A stretch of DNA of 8,097 bases from Bacillota bacterium. Lineage in GTDB: Bacteria; Bacillota; Clostridia; Lachnospirales; Lachnospiraceae. Both the position numbers and the translations under genes were made by a program. Under the pieces are notes generated by a model. The model worked only from the letters and a program-made list of their open reading frames with translations, was not told the DNA's origin and did not search any database. The DNA is taken from the NCBI GenBank assembly GCA_023437885.1, contig JAEZFH010000288.1:1-8097 (forward strand). Direction: 5' to 3'. The number at the start of each line of letters is the position of its first letter. Within the stretch, counting starts at the first letter, position 1. Shown in pieces: positions 5,301-8,097 of the stretch.

Positions 5301-7444
5301 TAAGCATCCGATTTCTTGTATACACGGACATAATCAACCTCCATGTCTGCCGGGAATGTGGCATTCTTCAAGTTCGCCTCCCCGTCGAAGGTTCCTCCGA
5401 CTGCCAGGTTAAAAACAAGATAGAAAGGCACATCAAACGGTGCTCCATACGCATAATTTTCTGCACTTCCGGAATCCTTACTCCAGAAATTTCCTGTAGT
5501 GAAATACGGTACATCATCCACCAGCCATGTAATCTTCCCCGGTTCCCACTCCACGCTGTACAAGTGATATGCACCGATATCCGTTGTGGAAGCAAAGGTC
5601 AGCTCTTTTCCATAGTATGTATTGTTCGGCCACTGTGAACCAAAGTGAATCGTTCCGCCAACCTTATCCGGAACTCGGCCTCTTGCCTCCATGATGTCCA
5701 ATTCTCCGGAAGCCGCCCAGGTCCCATAAATGGAGGCGTCAGCCGGAAGCATCCAGAATGCAGGCCAAAGTCCTTCTTCTGTCGGCAGCTTCATTCTTGC
5801 CTCGATCCGTCCGTACTTGGCTGCATAGAGGATATCACCGTCATCTGTCTTAGTGCGGATACGGGTAGAAGTATAGGACATACCTTCCTTTGATTCCTCT
5901 TTTGCAGTAATGACCAGCTTACCGTCCTTTACCACATGGTTTGTATCAGTATAATATTGCTTCTCTTGATTCCCCCAATAATCCGGTCCGCCGTTCGGGT
6001 CTTTTGTTCCGATCTGGAAGGACCACTTGGCAGGGTCAAGTGCTGTGCCATCAAATTCATCGGACCAAACCCGAGTGTAGCCGGCTGCGGCAAGGTCTGC
6101 CTGATTGTCATAGATATAGTCTATTGCCTTAATAATGGTAACTGGATAATTTACCGGTGTTGTTGTTACGCCATCCTTATCAAAATAATAGCGGATAATC
6201 TGACTGCCTGTTAAAGCAATCGTGTCCGTTCCTTCCCAGATACCATTTGTTTTCTTCGCCATCGTACATACCTTAAAAGCTGCGCCGGTCACTGCATTTG
6301 CTTCGGCTTCTGTCGCACGGATGGCATAGTATGCTTTTACTTGTGTAACAGTATCATCTTTATCCTGTTGGAACTTTATGCTTGTTCCCTTTTTATTTAC
6401 TGCAATCGGGATTGCTGTTTCCTGCTCTTCAACCAATACGTTCTTGATGGTAACCACACCGCTTAGACCGCTGGCCTCGCTCCCCGTCCTGCCGAACGCA
6501 AAGTATAATATATTATTTTTAGGAGTACCTGCTACAAGTTCCTTGCTGTAATGATACTTTGTATTTGCTGTAAGGTTAATCGGTTCCGCAATCATACCAG
6601 CATCGTCCAGCTTTATGAATACCTCTTTGTTTGCCGTTGAGGTAATATCAAATTCTATCTTGTATTTGGTCCCGCTTTTCAGTCCAAGGTCTTTTACCAT
6701 GTACTGAATTCCCCATTCATTGCTGCCTCCGGCTCCAAAGTTGTTAACTGTAACCGTTGCTGTCTTCCCATCTTCGTTCACAACAGCGCTTGAACCGGAC
6801 CAGGAATCACCTTGATACAGTTCTGTCGTAGCATTCTCTAAATCAATATAATCTCCTGCTTCGACCACCTCAACCTTTATGTTCTCTATGGTAACCACAC
6901 CGCTTAAACCGTTGGCCTCGCTCCCCTTCCTGCCGAGCGCAAAGTATAATATATTGTTTTTAGGAGTACCGGCTGCAGCTTCCTTACTGTAATGATACTT
7001 AGTATCTGCTGTCAGGTTAATTGCTTCCGTAATCATACCAGTATCATCCAGCTTTATGAATACCTCTTTGTTAACCGTTGAGGTGATATCAAATTCTATC
7101 TGATATTTGGTGCCGTTTTTCAGTCCAAGGTCTTTTACCATGTACTGAATCCCCCAATCATTGCTGCCTCCGGTTCCAAAGTTATTAACTGTAACCGTTA
7201 CTGCAGCCCCACTTACGCTCATAGCAGCACTTGATCCAGACCAGGAATCACCTTGATACAACTGTGTATTCGCCTTCTCTAAATCAATGTAACCTTCTGC
7301 TGTAAGCTCCGCCGCTTCCGCACTTCGGACGAAGCTTCCTGCGGCTCCTGGAATCGCCTGGAACAACATGGCAATTACAAGCATTGCCACTGCCGCTCTT
7401 TTGAAACACAGTCCAATTCCTTTTTTTCTCTTTGTTCCTCTCAT
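2378..7444 (-). CDS. Secreted multi-modular GH16 endo-beta-glucanase (laminarinase type)
   Basis: A 1688-residue secreted enzyme expected to cleave beta-1,3-glucan (laminarin, callose or mixed-linkage glucan) outside the cell. Modules in order: Sec signal peptide (basic KRKK, hydrophobic 17-35, likely cut near SAEA at 41-44); two nearly identical modules at 52-198 and 199-344; an Ig-like segment 345-441; GH16 at about 455-709; three beta-rich, CBM4/9-like modules near 731-905, 922-1076 and 1081-1232; a small domain 1243-1333 (perhaps DUF1533-like); a Gly/Asn then Pro/Thr/Ser linker 1334-1372; an unassigned domain 1373-1582; a Big_2-like end 1587-1688. The catalytic motif GELDIMEARG gives nucleophile E581, D583 and acid/base E586; its extra Met is typical of laminarinases rather than lichenases. 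WPAFWMLP, WPNN and LAVGGTFDG also fit. The start at 7444 is chosen because AAGGAGG ends 6 nt before it; an in-frame ATG 13 codons upstream lacks such a site. No LPXTG, SLH or dockerin is seen. The carbohydrate-binding assignments are tentative; the GH16 call is firm. Confidence 0.95.
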   Translation of the reverse strand: MRGTKRKKGIGLCFKRAAVAMLVIAMLFQAIPGAAGSFVRSAEAAELTAEGYIDLEKANTQLYQGDSWSGSSAAMSVSGAAVTVTVNNFGTGGSNDWGIQYMVKDLGLKNGTKYQIEFDITSTVNKEVFIKLDDTGMITEAINLTADTKYHYSKEAAAGTPKNNILYFALGRKGSEANGLSGVVTIENIKVEVVEAGDYIDLENATTELYQGDSWSGSSAVVNEDGKTATVTVNNFGAGGSNEWGIQYMVKDLGLKSGTKYKIEFDITSTANKEVFIKLDDAGMIAEPINLTANTKYHYSKELVAGTPKNNILYFAFGRTGSEASGLSGVVTIKNVLVEEQETAIPIAVNKKGTSIKFQQDKDDTVTQVKAYYAIRATEAEANAVTGAAFKVCTMAKKTNGIWEGTDTIALTGSQIIRYYFDKDGVTTTPVNYPVTIIKAIDYIYDNQADLAAAGYTRVWSDEFDGTALDPAKWSFQIGTKDPNGGPDYWGNQEKQYYTDTNHVVKDGKLVITAKEESKEGMSYTSTRIRTKTDDGDILYAAKYGRIEARMKLPTEEGLWPAFWMLPADASIYGTWAASGELDIMEARGRVPDKVGGTIHFGSQWPNNTYYGKELTFASTTDIGAYHLYSVEWEPGKITWLVDDVPYFTTGNFWSKDSGSAENYAYGAPFDVPFYLVFNLAVGGTFDGEANLKNATFPADMEVDYVRVYKKSDAYYQNLEENLTAPETNRDKASFESPAYQPTGVNGDYVKDTGFSTLNTNGVANVEPTSADWQFFVGSFSGEATVSKDTIEGKDYAKASITKGGSFNYAIQLIKHFPFASGYTYEISFDAKASADRDFLLKPCGDADNGWAGYGVSKTVGLTTAMKHYTHQFTMDKDSDPTARLEFDLGLATGDVWIGNVVVKQVEPEKVDTTDIFKNPDQNGGNHIYNGSFDQGTGRLAFWHTENTAVKVPSVLHPEYDPAAGDKGDFSRRVLVTANDTNARIYQKGIWLQQSDIYRLSLNLSSQAATKVLAVLTNKDGSKVYMKQSLDVAGTGTGKDYTVNFAMSKGVTDKEAVFALVFEKGSTVSVDNIRLVRTTNNNVTIDYSDVVLEPVKTDSTGWTNNLNNGGSVTPATNENGEITSQTVTHQLNYMSMLYVPVSVKKGITYKLSFQAQSEHNNSVMVNIQEDNTWAVTMEKTLDMNAGEWKQFNYTINSTLTNGTNPIFLKFLLSGPNVTPGIFKVKNVSMTAEVPEGAKDAPADTIISGTAPVKGSDYVIALKDGDYKTKFLNSVEKPDRKALVMVNGSALPDGAVKNGTIVIPASILGTGAYTIELALDGFNCIALTGTVRDASNPGGNQGGSTGNDPSENNKPTPAPTSAPTPSPKPEDSTPVEVHVENGAATIVAELDATASMLVIDPFTLLTQINNEDVDKIVIEARTDGAAVPGLKLSKAVLNAAKKNQKPISYIVNDENGKTRYEFTMDADSLVKASIQDSLSLGVAIGKASGNKEVQKILAKDKNNADGMLLDFAQAGEFPAQAGIRLHVGTDNYKAGQKVYLYAVNAKTGKLEAVPFGTTHRVDKDGFVEFPLIKGGSYVMLSDQPSKSVITPLNAQINVDQTKNLNKGTKKKIKVSLPATLEKVGSLKEKASFSAKGRAVITHQSSNTSVAKIDKNGMVTGNKPGTVTITTKVKLYTGKTYTYKTKVTVK
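3329..3445 (-). other. Low-complexity linker within the GH16 protein (residues 1334-1372)
   Basis: The encoded stretch is rich in Gly and Asn, then in Pro, Thr and Ser with an alternating PTPAPTSAPTPSPKP pattern. Such linkers join independently folded modules in extracellular polysaccharide-degrading enzymes. It separates the catalytic and binding part from the C-terminal 316 residues. Confidence 0.8.
6413..6850 (-). repeat. Tandem module copy 2 in the GH16 protein (residues 199-344)
   Basis: This segment encodes the second of two adjacent modules beginning YIDLE. Aligned by eye without gaps it is identical to copy 1 at about 112 of 140 residues, and many synonymous positions also agree (for example around 6465-6535 against 6905-6975). 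The module has the look of a beta-sandwich carbohydrate-binding domain (GDSWSGSS, WGIQYMVKDLGL, YKIEFDIT, VFIKLDD), but the family is not certain. Confidence 0.85.
6851..7291 (-). repeat. Tandem module copy 1 in the GH16 protein (residues 52-198)
   Basis: This is the first copy of the duplicated module, directly after the signal peptide. It is 147 residues against 146 in copy 2. The main divergence is at residues 22-30 of the module (AMSVSGAA against VVNEDGKT), a likely surface loop, and in the last ten residues. The close match at DNA level indicates an in-frame duplication that is recent or kept uniform by recombination. Confidence 0.85.
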
Positions 7445-7450
7445 ACAATC

Positions 7451-7457
7451 CCTCCTT
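7451..7457 (-). promoter_or_regulatory. Ribosome binding site deciding the GH16 start
   Basis: On the minus strand AAGGAGG lies 6 nt before the ATG at 7444-7442. The longer frame from 7483 would place this site inside the coding sequence and would add a 13-residue extension (MNKYCLKLIRRDC) ahead of a normal signal peptide, so the shorter form is preferred. Confidence 0.85.
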
Positions 7458-7519
7458 ATTAATTTTAAACAATATTTATTCATATAACGTGTATTTTTAG
7501 TGAATAAATACTATCTTCA

Positions 7520-7547
7520 ATTGTAAATGAATTTATATATATGTCAA
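7520..7547 (-). promoter_or_regulatory. Sigma-A-type promoter of the GH16 gene
   Basis: On the minus strand a perfect TTGACA (7547-7542) is followed after 16 nt by TACAAT (7525-7520, five of six to TATAAT). Transcription would start near 7513, leaving a 5' leader of about 68 nt. Immediately upstream is an A/T-only stretch including AATAAAAA/TTTTTATT (7555-7562/7565-7572), which could act as an UP element. No convincing catabolite-responsive (cre) site was seen near it. Confidence 0.75.
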
Positions 7548-7572
7548 GTAAAATAATAAAAACATTTTTATT

Positions 7573-7828
7573 TTATATATTTTCTTGCATTATGTATATG
7601 TCCGTAAGATTTTCATCCTCTGATCTCCATTTAAGACACGACTTTTTCTAATTATTTCATCCAATCCATTGCTTATCGCCTCTCAATATTCTTTATTTGT
7701 GGATATTTCAGCGAAATCTACTCTTTGCAAATATCACCATCATAATTTTTTCATCCTTAATGCCTGGAATAAAATCATTTTTATTATCGCGCGACAGATA
7801 AGAATCAACGAGAAAGGCATGATAAATA
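7573..7828. other. Non-coding spacer upstream of the GH16 promoter
   Basis: About 255 bases without a supported gene. An open frame on the plus strand starting at 7669 has no ribosome binding site and no domain, and it runs through the terminator. A small A/T inverted repeat (AATAAAA/TTTTATT around 7770-7790) is the only structure noticed. I see no recognisable riboswitch, tRNA or small protein gene. Confidence 0.5.
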
Positions 7829-7886
7829 AATGCCCCTTTCAGCTTCAATACAGCTTTAACTGCTGTTTGTTGCCAGAAGGGGCATT
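7829..7886 (-). terminator. Hairpin terminator of the molybdopterin hydroxylase gene
   Basis: A 10-bp perfect stem AATGCCCCTT (7829-7838) / AAGGGGCATT (7877-7886) encloses a second hairpin ACAGC/GCTGT (7850-7854/7862-7866). It begins 15 nt after the stop codon of the minus-strand gene, and the minus-strand sequence beyond it is T-rich (TTTATTTATC). The plus side is also T-rich after the stem, so it may work both ways, but only the minus-strand gene needs it here. Confidence 0.85.
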
Positions 7887-7901
7887 CTTTATACTTTACT
7901 T

Positions 7902-8097
7902 TTATTTATGATAATAGGTATTCTCAAGCGGCAGCTTTGTTCTGAAGACGCCGTCCTTTTTATAATAAGCATTCTGGCAGGCAGGAGCTCCCATGACCGC
8001 CACGATCTCTCCGACACCCTTGGCGCCGTAAGCCAGATCCGTTCTGTTCTTTTCCACCAGATGCATCTCAAACTCCGGCATCTGGCTGGCCTTAAAT
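7902..8097 (-). CDS. Molybdopterin-binding hydroxylase (xanthine dehydrogenase/aldehyde oxidase family), C-terminal end (partial)
   Basis: The frame entering from the right edge (first full codon 8096-8094) runs for 64 codons to TAA at 7904-7902. It reads FKASQMPEFEMHLVEKN, then LAYGAKGVGEIVAVMGAPA, CQNAYY and a final TKLPLENTYYHK. The GAKGVGE followed by APA..NA and a late LPL is the signature of the very C-terminus of large molybdenum-cofactor subunits of the xanthine dehydrogenase family. The glutamate of GVGE (codon 8009-8007) corresponds to the catalytic base (Glu1261 of bovine xanthine oxidase). The family hydroxylates purines, aldehydes or N-heterocycles; in clostridia several members are selenium-dependent, but the substrate cannot be told from this tail. 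A longer open stretch in another frame (to 7889) is a shadow with an implausible Trp/Arg-rich product. The gene is expressed from outside the window and ends at the hairpin just downstream. Confidence 0.85.
   Translation of the reverse strand, partial: FKASQMPEFEMHLVEKNRTDLAYGAKGVGEIVAVMGAPACQNAYYKKDGVFRTKLPLENTYYHK

Noticed and set aside
7445..7483. Longer start of the GH16 protein at 7483
   Set aside because: The AAGGAGG site at 7457-7451 falls inside that extension and fits the ATG at 7444; the shorter protein begins with a normal signal peptide.
7548..7828. Riboswitch or catabolite-responsive operator upstream of the GH16 gene
   Set aside because: I looked for cre-like palindromes and known aptamer cores by eye and found none convincing; most of this stretch is also upstream of the predicted transcription start.
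7669..7911. Plus-strand open frame of 80 codons
   Set aside because: No ribosome binding site; it crosses the hairpin terminator and the end of the minus-strand gene, and its product looks like translated AT-rich spacer.
7889..8071. Minus-strand open frame of 60 codons at the right edge
   Set aside because: Its product is rich in Arg and Trp without any domain, while the neighbouring frame encodes the conserved C-terminus of a molybdopterin hydroxylase with GAKGVGE.

Overview
The window looks like chromosome from a low-to-moderate GC Gram-positive anaerobe of the Clostridia, most likely a Lachnospiraceae-type plant-glucan degrader. This is inferred from AGGAGG-type ribosome binding sites placed 6 nt before each start, AT-rich spacers, simple hairpin terminators, and a very large secreted multi-module glycoside hydrolase. 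No species can be named from the sequence alone.

Layout, left to right. (1) The 3' end of a plus-strand calcineurin-like metallophosphoesterase, cut by the window edge. (2) A 270-bp spacer with several perfect hairpins, the last ones directly in front of (3) a small plus-strand protein made of two CBS domains, which ends at a clear intrinsic terminator. (4) A 490-bp intergenic stretch holding an island of about 160 bp packed with at least seven short inverted repeats, including two copies of a palindrome with an embedded TGGTATAAT; this is the least explained part of the window. (5) A plus-strand polytopic membrane protein resembling the YjdF/DUF2238 family. (6) A shared bidirectional terminator. 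(7) A minus-strand gene of 5.1 kb for a secreted 1688-residue GH16 beta-glucanase (laminarinase type), with its own sigma-A-like promoter. (8) A 345-bp spacer, AT-rich next to the promoter, with a hairpin terminator at its far end. (9) The last 64 codons of a minus-strand molybdopterin-binding hydroxylase of the xanthine dehydrogenase/aldehyde oxidase family, cut by the right edge.

The genes do not form one operon. The two plus-strand genes after the metallophosphoesterase are separated by a terminator and a long spacer, and the two minus-strand genes are also separated by a terminator. The GH16 protein is a self-contained extracellular polysaccharide degrader: signal peptide, two nearly identical N-terminal modules, an Ig-like module, the catalytic module, three jelly-roll-like modules, a further small domain, a Pro/Thr linker, an unassigned domain and a Big_2-like end. 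The CBS protein is probably an intracellular nucleotide-sensing module of unknown partner. No CRISPR array, tRNA, rRNA, transposase or phage gene is visible, and I see no convincing new multi-gene system. The best candidate for something undescribed is the hairpin island at 1188-1346.
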